NCBI GenBank assembly: GCA_036491115.1
Contig: DASXCQ010000020.1
Location: 1-64,000, forward strand
Length of the DNA: 64,000 nt
Direction: 5' to 3'
Source: DATEPR01 sp036491115
GTDB lineage: Bacteria > Actinomycetota > Actinomycetes > Mycobacteriales > Pseudonocardiaceae
Shown here in pieces: positions 34,904 through 43,875 of the stretch; the first letter of the stretch is position 1; each line of letters opens with the position of its first letter. Both the position numbers and the translations under genes were made by a program. The notes under the pieces were generated by a model. It was not told where the DNA came from. It ran no database searches and was given only the letters and a program-made list of their open reading frames with translations.

Positions 34904-36245
34904 GCATCCACCACCGGCTTGGCGGCACAGCGGTCCGTCCAACCGCGGTGAACATGCAGGGTCGTCGCCTCACAGGACTGAAGCGTGCTGGGGATTGCCG
35001 GATGCCGCCTTGGCGTGGCAGCTGCCTGGGGTGGGAGGTCAAGCCATCGTGTCGGCCACCGGCAGGGCTCGGCAGAGCGGTTGGCGCGTCGCCAGCCGCG
35101 TGGCCGGCGGTGCTGCCTGCGGGTCCAGCCGCTGGCCAGCCTGCTCAGTTGCTGGTCCATCTCGCGCCGCTGCCGGTCGGTCAGTGCGGCCACTTGGTGC
35201 AGGGTCAGTACGTTCGCGCGCCCTCGTGGGCCCAGGTGGATGCTGGGGCCTAGATGGTCGGATCAGTCGGATGGTCGGCGCGGAGTTGGACGGTGGCGGC
35301 GTGGAGAGTTGGCGACGCCAGCAGGCGACGGGCAGGACAAGTCACTCCGAGTGATCGTCGGGAGATGCGGTCGGGCGGTATTGCTCAAAGGTCGGTCCTA
35401 TGCGAGTCCTCTCGCTACCCTCATGGCACGCTAGAGGTGCCCGCCTGTGATCTCCCGCGCGGCGGCGAGCGGGAAGATCCTTTAGCGAGCCCACAACTGT
35501 GGTGCTTGCGCTCATTGATAGCCTGCGAATGTCCTGTTCGGCGTAGCGTTGGTGGGGTTACGCCTACAAGCCGGCTGTCGTAGGTTCGATCCCTACTGCG
35601 CCCACCTCCAATGCTGTGACCAGCGTAAACTCGATATGTCACGGCTCGAAACCATTGCGGCGACTCCCGGCCTCGAACTTGTGGGCTCGCTGACGTGGGC
35701 CTTTCGGTTGGTGTACCTGCCGGTTGGACCAGCACAGCGCTCAGCGACCCCACGCTTGTAGGCAGTCGGTCGTGCTCCGAACGGACATTTCGACGCGCTC
35801 AGCAGCCCGTCCTGGACACATTCTCGTTAATTGTTGCAGACAATTACTTCTCGGTCTGAATGCAGTCCAAGAGTTCTAGCTCTTACTGGCGATGAATTAC
35901 AAAACCCTATTCGCAAGGGCATTCGATTTGGTGGAGGAGTGGGTCGTTCACGGCCAGGGTGCGTGCAGTGGTCCGGCGGTCGCGTGCGCAAGTGCGGCGG
36001 TCGTAGCCTGGTCTGTGGGTTGGCGGATGGGGCTGGTTCGGGTGCCGGGAACGGCGTGGCTGCTGGCAGGCCGTAGCCCGGCGCGCCGCAACGGCGCCAG
36101 CAGCATGCAGGTGGTTGCGATCACTGCGATGTCGAGGCGGCCGAAAATCGTAAACAGGACAGAGTTGCGGGTGGTCTGCCGGTCGTGGATATCGCGTTTG
36201 AGACCCTGGGGAGGGCGGCGAGCAAGTGCTGCCGAGCCGGCAGGA
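34904..36245. other. Gene-poor stretch with remnants
   Basis: About 1.3 kb with no convincing gene. A minus-strand segment near 35110-35220 reads LTLHQVAALTDRQRRE and continues helically, which could be a scrap of a regulator gene, but it is too short to name. The tRNA-like sequence at 35537-35606 lies in this stretch. From about 35800 the DNA is more AT-rich. Confidence 0.35.
35537..35606 (+). pseudogene. Degenerate tRNA, 3' half intact
   Basis: The 3' half is tRNA-like: T-stem GTAGG (35580-35584), loop TTCGATC, CCTAC (35592-35596), acceptor strand TGCGCCC, discriminator A and CC. Before it, CCTACAA followed by GCCGG resembles an anticodon loop with a TAC (valine) anticodon, but position 33 is C instead of T. 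The upstream DNA cannot pair to form the anticodon stem and the 5' acceptor GGGCGCA is missing; only a TAGC...GGTGG scrap recalls the D-arm. Such 3' ends are left by integrative elements that use tRNA genes as attachment sites, or by tRNA decay. Confidence 0.5.
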
Positions 36246-36910
36246 CTACTTGAACCACCGGTTGTGTTGATAGGCGTATGCGTCGGGCCCGTCGAGCTCA
36301 TGCGTTGTGTTGTTGAGCCGGACGAGGAAGACCGCTCCCTTCGCTCCGGTTTTCGTCCGGTGTGTATAGATCGGCTCAGTGGCGGGCGCTACGTCGATCC
36401 GGGCAACTTTGCGCTCTTCGAGAGTGCCGAACGCGACGGTCACGTTGGCTGTCGCCGCCTTTCCGAAGACCTGGATCAGGAGGTCGGTAAGCCACAATTC
36501 CCAGCCATCGGTGTTCTTCTTGGACAGCACCGAGAAATCCTCCTCCAAGCCAGGCACCGAGCCGTCATCTTCGACGCCGACGAGTAATGTGCCCCCATGA
36601 CCGTTCATGAAGCCGGCGATCGTCTTGACGACTGCCCACTCCATCGCGGGATCCTTCTGCCCGGTGGCGAGGTTCTTCCGGCCCGTCGCCTTGAACTCAA
36701 CGACCTTGCTCTCCCCACCTTCGATCAGCGACTGGATACCGCGCGCCGACGCGGCACCGCCCTGTTCCGGAGCGAAGGGACTCCGCTGACCGTCACCTCG
36801 GTTCACGGGGCGGCCGGTCGCATCTTCGATCTGACGGATCAGCCGTTCGTAGCGTGCGTCGAAGACGGCACCAAAGTCGTGCTGACGAAGCGCAACCGTA
36901 TCGATGTCAT
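36246..36910 (-). pseudogene. Schlafen/AlbA_2-type ATP-binding domain protein, 5'-truncated
   Basis: The minus frame ending at 36246 encodes SLIEGGESKVVEFKATGR, MEWAVVKTIAGFMNGHGGTLLVGVEDDG and LNNTTHELDGPDAYAYQHNRWFK. This is the pattern of AlbA_2 (Schlafen AAA_4) domains: an E.KE-type strand, then AFANTxGGxLxIGVxDDG. Upstream of about 36910 the frame stays open only because it is antisense to an amidohydrolase fragment, so the true start is lost. About 220 residues remain. Related domains occur in transcription regulators and in defence-related proteins. Confidence 0.6.
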
Positions 36911-36924
36911 GGCTGGCACCCGGC

Positions 36925-37471
36925 GACTGCCGCCGGATCGCGCTGCCCGGCACCATCCTCCCCGGATTCATCGACACGCACGTGCATTTCGCGCTGCCGG
37001 GTGGCGGCCTGAACGTGCCGATGCTGCTCGTCCAGCCGCCACCGATCCGCGTGCTCAAGATCGCCGCCGCGATGCGGTCCACCATGGATGCCGGGGTCAC
37101 CACGGTGCGGGACCTGGGCTTCCTCGGCCCGAGCCTGGCGAAGATGGCCACGATGGGTGCCACGCCAGCGCCTCGTCTGCTCAACGCGATCGCAGTGCTC
37201 AGCGGCTCGGGCGGCCACGGTGATTTCCCCTTCCCGGCCGGCGACCCGTCCACGCTGCCGCGTGTCCTCGACCTGCGGTTCCAGGTCGCCGACGGTCGCG
37301 ACGCGGTGACCAAAGCCGTGCGCGAGTTGATCCGCGACGGCGCCCAGGTGATCAAGGTCGCGGCCAGTCGCGTCGGGCAACCCGCTCGACGACATCGCCT
37401 TGCTGGGCGACGCCGCCAACATCGCGCTCGTCGTGCAGGACGGCCGGGTGGTCAAGCACCGCCAGCCGTGA
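36925..37471 (+). pseudogene. Amidohydrolase remnant with internal deletion
   Basis: From about 36930 the plus strand reads ALPGTILPGFIDTHVHFALP, the metal-binding HxH start of an imidazolonepropionase-like amidohydrolase, then DAGVTTVRDLG and GAQVIKVAAS. At about 37375 the reading changes frame and jumps to NPLDDIALLGDAANIALVVQ with DGRVVKHRQP and a stop at 37471, the typical extreme C-terminus of the family. The central catalytic part, some 200 residues, is deleted. The 5' end abuts the truncated AlbA_2-type gene. Confidence 0.65.
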
Positions 37472-37876
37472 GCGGACACCCGTGGGGATGTGTCCCGGTC
37501 CGATCGCTTGCTGTACGACGTTCCTGCGCACAACGGACCGGACATCTCCGTTGGTGGAGCACTTCCCGGGCTGGCTGGTGTGTCACGATCTGATCCGCAC
37601 GTACGCGGCCACACCGGCCGATGAGGTGGACTCGCCCAGCGTCGGTTGCCACCGGATTCACCGGGTCGCCGCCGTTACCCCATGACCGCGTCAAGGTCGA
37701 ACCCATCCCGGCCCGCGAGTCGGTGACCCGCACACTGGGCACAATTTCATCAACGGCCACGGTCCAGGTGCGTGGTTCCGATCATCGGCCGGGTGAAGCT
37801 CAACCCGTTTCGGGAGGGTCGTACCGGCTGCGCCGCGCGGCGGCGATGTCCTGGGCCTGCGGCAAGCGTGGTGTGC
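37472..37876. other. Gene-free stretch
   Basis: About 400 bases between the amidohydrolase remnant and the 3' end of the 689-residue protein gene. No frame has a ribosome binding site, domain or convincing composition, and no hairpin stands out. Confidence 0.4.
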
Positions 37877-39946
37877 TCAGCGCGAGCGTTTGCCCCTGCC
37901 GCGTGGACGACTGGAGCGGGAACGGCCGGCCAGAGGATGCACGGTGGCTCGACCGGGTGGGCGTTGGGCGAGCTTGGTTTCGGCCACGGTGGCCAGTTCG
38001 TCCATGCCGGTCTGGTCCGGGTGACCGGACGCCAGTAGCGCCACCAGCATCTCGCGCGTCTGATCGGCCGGGATCTGGGCCAGTGCGTCGGCTACGGCTG
38101 CAGAGCCGCCGAGCTCCAACAGCTGGATGAACTGCTCGGCCATCCCGCGCAGTCCCTCCTCCGGGCCGAGGTCATCCATGCTGATCTCGCCGTCATCGAT
38201 CAGCATGTGCGTCACGATCGGACCGAGTTGGTGGTCCGCGCGCAAGTCGTGCAGGAATCTGGACCGGTCGGGAGCGGTCTGCCCGAGGAGGTCGAGCATC
38301 GCGGTCGCGCGGGTGCGGAATGGGCAGTCGCGTACCGCGTCCAGCAGCAGGGGTAGCCCATGCTGCCGGCCACCGTGGGCGGCCAGCCACAGGGCGATTT
38401 CCGCGTCGGCGGTCTCGGGGCTGTAGTGCTGGGCGATCATGCCCAGTAGCTGGGCGGGTTCGGCGTCGGACAGTTCACCGACCAGTGGCGCGTAGCGACC
38501 CTCGTGACGTAGGCGGGCACGCACCGCCCGGGTCGCCAGCGGTGTGAGTGAGATCAGCTCCATGGGGTCGGCGTCGGGATCCAATGCGGCTCGCAGCCGT
38601 TCTTGGGCGTCGGGCGGCAGCGGCTCGGGCTCGTCGGGCTCCAGTTCCCAGTCGATGTCCAGGTCCGACCGGTAGATCGGATCGGGCCGGCCGACTGTCG
38701 AGTCGACCGCGCCGAATTCGGCCAGTACGTCCAGTATCAGCCGCAGGTCCGCGCCGACACCGTCCCGCCACTGCGTCGCGACTGCGGGATCGAGAGCGTG
38801 CAGGTGGAACTGTTCGGCACAGGCCGCCCAGACGCTTTCGGCCAGGCGGATCATCGGGATCGGTTCGGGTAGTCCGTACACGGTGTTGAGGACGTCGGGC
38901 AGCACCTCGTCGAGGATCGCGTCGAGCATCAGGGTGTGCTCGGCCACCCACGACCTCGGTCCCACGAGAAGGCCCGGCGTGGGTAGCGCGTCGAACGCGT
39001 TCGTCCACAGCGCCAGGCCGTCCCGCAGCAGGGGAGCGGCCTTCGCGACGCGCATCAACCTGTTCTTGACCACTCGGACGACGCGGATCTTCTTGGCCAG
39101 CTCGATCAACCCGCTGAGGCCGGGCAGCACGGCGCTGCTCTGGGTGCGGAACACCTGTTCGCCGATCCGCGGATCGATGATGTCGCCGGTGTCCAGCAAC
39201 GTCACCAGCTCACGGGCGTCACCGAGTTTGATGTTGCCCTTGGTGGTCAGTGCTCGACCGTCGCCCACCCAGTCGACCAGTGCCCGCAACCGGACCACGA
39301 CCGAGGTGCGTTCGGCGACCGACACGAGCTCGGCTTCCGTCGGAAGCGTCACGGGAAGCTGTGGGATCGCGCGTTCGGGCCAGTCGCCGGCTACCTCGGC
39401 ATGGCGCGCGGCGATGTGGGCGAGGACGTCATGATCGTACTGGACGCGGCCGGCGCGGGTGGCGTCGAGGAATCTGGTCATGGCGGGACCGTCGCTGGGA
39501 TCGACACCGTGGCGGGTGGCGGTCATCACCCAGAACTTGGCCATGCCGAAGTTGCGTTCGTCGGCCATCGCCGCGACGAACTCGGCACCAGCCTTCGTGA
39601 CGGCGGCGTCGAGGTCGGCCAGTGGATCGCCGGTGGGATCAGCCAGCCCGGTCGCGTGCAGATAGGTGAGGAGTACACGGAGGCTTTCCGGCAGGCCGAC
39701 GGCGGTCCGCGCGGTGATCGACAGCGTTCGCGGTGCGTGCGACAGCAGGAATTCCTCGACCAGACCGGTGGTCCAGTAGGCCAGCCGTCCGTCGATGCTG
39801 CGGTGTCGGAAGTCCAGTGCCGCGGTCAGCAGGACAAGGTCGACCGCTTGGCCTCGCTTTTCGGCCCAGGCCGTGCATCGCCGGGTCAGCAGGTCGCTGG
39901 CCGCTTCGTAGGCCTCGGCGTCCTCGGGCTCGATGTAGGTGCGCAT
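37877..39946 (-). CDS. Hypothetical 689-residue actinobacterial protein
   Basis: An intact soluble protein, MRTYIEPEDAEAYEAAS at the start and an Arg/Ser/Pro-rich basic tail (GRSRSSRPRGRGKRSR) at the end. It is largely helical, with an acidic linker (LEPDEPEPLPPDAQERL) near residue 430, and has no transmembrane segment, P-loop or catalytic motif that can be recognised. Long uncharacterised proteins of this helical, HEAT-like kind are common in actinomycetes. It is the only gene in the 31.8-41.3 kb spacer that is not visibly broken, so it is probably under selection. Start ATG at 39946 has only a weak ribosome binding site. Confidence 0.75.
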   Translation of the reverse strand: MRTYIEPEDAEAYEAASDLLTRRCTAWAEKRGQAVDLVLLTAALDFRHRSIDGRLAYWTTGLVEEFLLSHAPRTLSITARTAVGLPESLRVLLTYLHATGLADPTGDPLADLDAAVTKAGAEFVAAMADERNFGMAKFWVMTATRHGVDPSDGPAMTRFLDATRAGRVQYDHDVLAHIAARHAEVAGDWPERAIPQLPVTLPTEAELVSVAERTSVVVRLRALVDWVGDGRALTTKGNIKLGDARELVTLLDTGDIIDPRIGEQVFRTQSSAVLPGLSGLIELAKKIRVVRVVKNRLMRVAKAAPLLRDGLALWTNAFDALPTPGLLVGPRSWVAEHTLMLDAILDEVLPDVLNTVYGLPEPIPMIRLAESVWAACAEQFHLHALDPAVATQWRDGVGADLRLILDVLAEFGAVDSTVGRPDPIYRSDLDIDWELEPDEPEPLPPDAQERLRAALDPDADPMELISLTPLATRAVRARLRHEGRYAPLVGELSDAEPAQLLGMIAQHYSPETADAEIALWLAAHGGRQHGLPLLLDAVRDCPFRTRATAMLDLLGQTAPDRSRFLHDLRADHQLGPIVTHMLIDDGEISMDDLGPEEGLRGMAEQFIQLLELGGSAAVADALAQIPADQTREMLVALLASGHPDQTGMDELATVAETKLAQRPPGRATVHPLAGRSRSSRPRGRGKRSR

Positions 39947-40086
39947 CTGTTGGTCTCGATGTCGTAGCTGTTCGGGACGCCCAGGCTAGTGCAGAGGTGT
40001 AAGCGGCGGGCGGGCCGGTCGACGGAAACCGACTGCCGGATCCGCCGCGCTCGGGAGTGACGTCTCGGGTGTGAGCAGCCCCGACG

Positions 40087-41105
40087 TTGACGCAGGTCGC
40101 GGTCTCGCTACCGCCGTTGATCGCAGCGCGTTCGGTGCCCACCGATACGTCACTGGCAGCTGCCATGGACGTCTCGATCGCGGAGATCGCCGCCCTCGAT
40201 CAGCGTCATGGCGACCAGCTCGAGGCGCTTGCACGGCAGCAGGGCCAACAGTTCGCGACTTCCATGGTCGGCGCGACTGCGGCGCTCGCAGCGTTGCTCA
40301 GCGACAGTGAGCAGACTGGTCGGATCGAAAGCTCGGCGATCCTGTCCGCGCATGCGGCCCTGATGGCCGACGATCCGTCCGAGCAGGGCCACGCGGGACG
40401 ATGGCTCGATGTCCAGAACTGGATCGGTGGCAGCGACTACGCACCGCGCAACGCACTCCACGTCCCACCACCACCGGACATCGTGCCCCTACATGGACGA
40501 TCTCCTCAGTTCTGCCCACCGCGACGATCTACCCGCACTGGCGCAGGCGGCTGTGGTCCATGCCCAGTTCGAGTCCATCCATCCGTTCACCGACGGTAAC
40601 GGCCGCGTCGGTCGGGCATCGATCAATGCGACACTGCGGCGTCGGCGGGTGACCAGTCGCGTGGTTGTGCCGCTGGCCGCTGCCCCAGTCGCCCGTCGAG
40701 AGCACTACTTCGCCCTGCTCGACTCCTACCGCGCCGGCGATCTGACAACCGTGGTCAGCTCGTTCGCGTCAGCATCGCGTATCACCGCAGCGGAGTCCCG
40801 TGTCACGGCCACCAGGTTGGCTGACATTCCGAGTGGGCGCCGATGCTGGGCCGGGTGCGCGCCGGTAGTGCCGCTGCCCGACTGCTCACCGTCCTGCCTG
40901 CTCGGCCCGTGCTGTCGGCGGAGGACGCCGGTGCTGCCGTGGGCGGGCCGGTCAGGAGTGTCTACGCGGCGATCGAGCGACCCGCGACGCCGATGTGCTG
41001 CGTCCGCTCACCGACCGCAAGCGGAATCAGGTCTGGGGTGCATCCCTGGTCCTGGATGAGCTCAACGACCTCGGTGTACGTATCGCCCACGCCGCAGCGT
41101 CGTAG
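40087..41105 (+). pseudogene. Fic-domain protein, multiply frameshifted
   Basis: Successive plus-strand frames make one Fic protein. The first (from a TTG near 40087) gives the N-terminal helices and the GHAGRWLDVQNWIGGSDY segment. After a shift near 40490 comes PYMDDLLSSAHRDDLPALAQ and the Fic core HPFTDGNGRVGRASIN (40580-40627), complete with catalytic His and the GNGR anion-binding loop. Further shifts near 40840 and 41000 lead to LVLDELNDLGVRIAHAAAS and a stop at 41105. Intact relatives AMPylate or otherwise modify protein hydroxyls. The core motif is preserved but at least three frame changes argue that the gene is dead. Confidence 0.7.
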
Positions 41106-41392
41106 GTCGCATCGCAACCGGTCATACACGCCGAGGGTCCTATGTAGTCAACCTGCCCAGCGGGCGTGCATCGAACATAGTTCAGAAAGCCCAGAACCGT
41201 CGGGTTTGCGCTCGCCGACAGCCTGATGTGGTCGTTGTTTGGCAAGTCTGTATTGGCACGTGCGATGACGTGGCAGGCCTCCGATCCCCGTGACGTCCCG
41301 AGTCGTGATCTCGGGGTGCCCACTTCCACGATGCGGCGGTGCTTGGCGCACCCACTGGGGGCGAAGGGGTTCGAGCGTTCGATCGGTTTGGG

Positions 41393-42394
41393 TCAGAGCC
41401 ACTCGCGACGATAGGCCAGGACACCTGCCTGGAACCGGCTACTGGCGTTCAGCCGGTCGAGCAGATTGCTGATCTTCCGCCGTACGGTACGGACCGAGAT
41501 GCCCAGCTGTTTGGCGACCAGTTCGTCCTTCAGGCCCTCGCTGAGTAGTTGCAGCAGCAAACGGTCGTCGGTGCCGAGCTCGGTGGTGTCGTCGTCGCCG
41601 TGATCGGTGCCAGGCAGCATGATCGTGGCGTCCCTGGCGTGGGTCCACGTGGTCTCGAACAGCTGGATGAGCGCGTGCACGAGCAGGCTGTCACGCAGCA
41701 TCATGGTCTGGTCGGCCCGGCTGACACGTCGGTCGATGAGGACGGCGACCGAGTTGTCCACGATTGTCAGCTCCGTCGCGGGCACCGCCGCCGTGCGAAC
41801 GGAGATGCCGGCGCGCAACTCGTCGTCGACGGCACGCTGGATTCTCGGGCTCACCAGCGTGCTCGCCGGGTAGATCATTCGCACATTGACGCCACGTTCG
41901 GCTGCCTTGATCTTGGCCGGTCCGATGAGTTCGTAACCGCGCCGATCGGTCGCTTGGTTACCCGGTTCGGCGTGCACCACATCTTGTCGGGCGATACACA
42001 GCAGTTCATGTACCCGGACCGCTGCCGCTTCGCTGTTCGGTAAGCGGTCGACCTGAGGGGCTGGTCCGTTCGACCCGGCGAGCAGATGATCGTTGACCAA
42101 TCGGGTCATTTCCGCCTGTAGTAGCCTCACTTCTCTGCGGCGGTGAGCGTATTCGCTGTCGATCTCGTCACGAAGGCGGTCCGCGATCATGGCCGGACCG
42201 TTGGGTGTGGGGCGCACGCCGCTGCGTTCCTCACGTAACAGGCCGCCTGCGATGAGTCGTCTCCGGCAAGCCTGCACAGTTTCTTCCGAAAGGCCCGTCG
42301 AACGCGCGACCTGGCTCGGAGCTCGCCCCGGGCGGCGCACGTCGTAGCGGTAGACGGACTCGTCCGTCTCGTCGAGCCCGAGCAGGTCCCACAT
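41393..42394 (-). CDS. LuxR-type regulator with TrmB-like N-terminus
   Basis: A 333-residue regulator. The N-terminal winged helix (APSQVARSTGLSEETVQACRR) resembles TrmB, the middle resembles the ligand/phospholipase-like fold of this actinomycete group (VNVRMIYP, ELTIVDNSVAVLIDRR), and the C-terminal LuxR helix-turn-helix reads LLSEGLKDELVAKQLG then ISVRTVRRKISNLLDRLNA. Start ATG at 42394 has a strong CCAGGAGGG site 6 bases upstream. It is transcribed toward the Fic remnant and sits directly downstream of the minus-strand biosynthetic operon of cluster 2 (90 bases after the crotonase stop), so it is the likely cluster-situated regulator. Confidence 0.8.
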   Translation of the reverse strand: MWDLLGLDETDESVYRYDVRRPGRAPSQVARSTGLSEETVQACRRRLIAGGLLREERSGVRPTPNGPAMIADRLRDEIDSEYAHRRREVRLLQAEMTRLVNDHLLAGSNGPAPQVDRLPNSEAAAVRVHELLCIARQDVVHAEPGNQATDRRGYELIGPAKIKAAERGVNVRMIYPASTLVSPRIQRAVDDELRAGISVRTAAVPATELTIVDNSVAVLIDRRVSRADQTMMLRDSLLVHALIQLFETTWTHARDATIMLPGTDHGDDDTTELGTDDRLLLQLLSEGLKDELVAKQLGISVRTVRRKISNLLDRLNASSRFQAGVLAYRREWL

Positions 42395-42484
42395 CGGCCC
42401 TCCTGGAAAGGTCGGTTCAGCCCCGATCCGAGCTGCGGCATTGCCGGCTCGTCCGAATGGGAATCGGGTAGCCCGTTCCGGAGA

Positions 42485-43345
42485 TCAATATGTGTCGTTC
42501 TTGGGCGCCGTCTCAAAGGATCTTTCCTGCGCTTCGGCGGAGGATGCGCGTAGTGCTTCGGCCAGCTGTGCCGGCAGTTCCGGGGACGGCAGAAAAGCGG
42601 CATTCCAGACGTTGGCGTAACGAAGTCCGTCCGGCACCGACAAGTCCTGCGTCTGCTCCAGCACGTTCTTGATACCGGCGACCACGGGCTGTGAGTATCC
42701 GGCTATTTGCGCGGCAATTGTATGGGCGTGCAAGAAAAGGCTCGACGGGTCGGCCAGTGCGGCGGACACCAGTCCGTGCCGCGCTGCTTCTGTCGCGGTG
42801 ACGTCTCGACCGGTGAGCGCCCACTCCCGGGTCGGGCCGGCGCCGATGAGTTTCGGGAGTCGTTGCAACGAACCGAGATCGGCCACCACGCCGATGCGCA
42901 CCTCGCGCAACGAGAACAAGGCATCCGCGCTCGCGAAACGGATGTCGCATGCGGCGATCAGTTCGAGGCCGGTACCGACGCACGCTCCGTGCACTGCGGC
43001 GACGAACGGTAGCGGACTGGCGGACACCGCGCTGATCGCGTCCTGCATCGCGGTGGCTTCGGCCATCAGGTGCCCGCGCATGGCTGGGCCACCGTCGTCG
43101 GATCGGACCAGCCGCCGGTAGTGCGTCAGATACCAGCGCAGGTCCATGCCGACCGAGAAGCAGTCGCCTGCCCCACGCAGTACCACGGCGCGCACGGCTT
43201 CGTCCGATTCCAGTTCGGCGATCACCGTGGGCAGGTCGCGCCACACGGTCGCGCCCATGGCATTGCCGTCGGACGTACCGTGCATCCGCAGTTCGGCGAC
43301 GCCGGTCGCCGGCCGTCGCGTCACCGTGAAGGCGTCGGTCGACAC
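42485..43345 (-). CDS. Crotonase-fold enzyme (enoyl-CoA hydratase / dienoyl-CoA isomerase type)
   Basis: A 286-residue crotonase. The oxyanion-hole loop is GAGDCFSVGMDLRWYL, followed by HGACVGTGLELIAACDIRFA with a catalytic-type Glu, and VRIGVVADLGSLQRLPKLIG. The last stretch, with Asp in ADLGSLQRLP, is characteristic of delta3,5-delta2,4-dienoyl-CoA isomerases more than of plain hydratases. In an operon with two carrier proteins and an acyl-CoA-dehydrogenase-like enzyme it may hydrate or isomerise an ACP-bound unsaturated amino acid. GTG 43345 is chosen because GGGGAGGTGG precedes it; an open frame upstream overlaps other genes and is not coding. Confidence 0.8.
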   Translation of the reverse strand: MSTDAFTVTRRPATGVAELRMHGTSDGNAMGATVWRDLPTVIAELESDEAVRAVVLRGAGDCFSVGMDLRWYLTHYRRLVRSDDGGPAMRGHLMAEATAMQDAISAVSASPLPFVAAVHGACVGTGLELIAACDIRFASADALFSLREVRIGVVADLGSLQRLPKLIGAGPTREWALTGRDVTATEAARHGLVSAALADPSSLFLHAHTIAAQIAGYSQPVVAGIKNVLEQTQDLSVPDGLRYANVWNAAFLPSPELPAQLAEALRASSAEAQERSFETAPKNDTY

Positions 43346-43875
43346 GTTGCCACCTCCCCGGTTCGGGCGAGATCGTGGAAGGCCCGCTCGTGGAACACCA
43401 GCGGCGAACCCACCTCGTCGACCGTGTACCACTGCGGTTGTCCGAACACGAGGGCGTGGTCGCCGTGGGTCGTGATGTCCGTGGCCACGCACCCACTCCC
43501 GACCAGCGCACCTGCCAGCACCGGCAGCCGCCGCAGCATGCGGTACGAGAGCCCGTGGAACCGGTCGCGCTGACTGCCGTGGGCGAATCGCCGGCACAGT
43601 TCGCGTTGCTCGGCTGCCAGCACGTTGACGCCGAACACACCGGTCGCGCGGATCGCGCCGAGCGTGGTACTCGCCTTGCCGAGCGCCACGACGAGCAGCG
43701 GCGGGGACAGCGAGACGGACATCAGCGCGTTGACGGTGCACCCCACCGGCGCGCCGTGGTCATGGCTGGTGACGACGGAGACGCCGGTCGGCCAGTGCCG
43801 CATGAAGGCACGGAACTCGTCCGGGGTGGCAGCCGTGGTGTCAGGATGTCTGGCCAAGGGTATGGGGGTCACCAT
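43321..43875 (-). CDS. HpaC-type flavin reductase
   Basis: A 184-residue flavin reductase domain protein: RAFMRHWPTGVSVVTSHDHG, GCTVNALMSVSLSPPLLVVALGK, FGVNVLAAEQRELCRRFA and DHALVFGQPQWYTV are the family's conserved strands in order. ATG 43875 follows AAGGAGGA. It presumably supplies reduced FMN/FAD to a monooxygenase; the only other flavoprotein candidate in the operon is the acyl-CoA-dehydrogenase-like protein at 44930. In butirosin biosynthesis the equivalent pair is BtrV/BtrO. It overlaps the crotonase gene by 25 bases and the TrpB-like gene by 35. Confidence 0.85.
   Translation of the reverse strand: MVTPIPLARHPDTTAATPDEFRAFMRHWPTGVSVVTSHDHGAPVGCTVNALMSVSLSPPLLVVALGKASTTLGAIRATGVFGVNVLAAEQRELCRRFAHGSQRDRFHGLSYRMLRRLPVLAGALVGSGCVATDITTHGDHALVFGQPQWYTVDEVGSPLVFHERAFHDLARTGEVATCRPTPSR

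Noticed and set aside
35537..35606. Functional tRNA-Val
   Set aside because: No 5' acceptor strand or anticodon stem can be formed and position 33 is not T.
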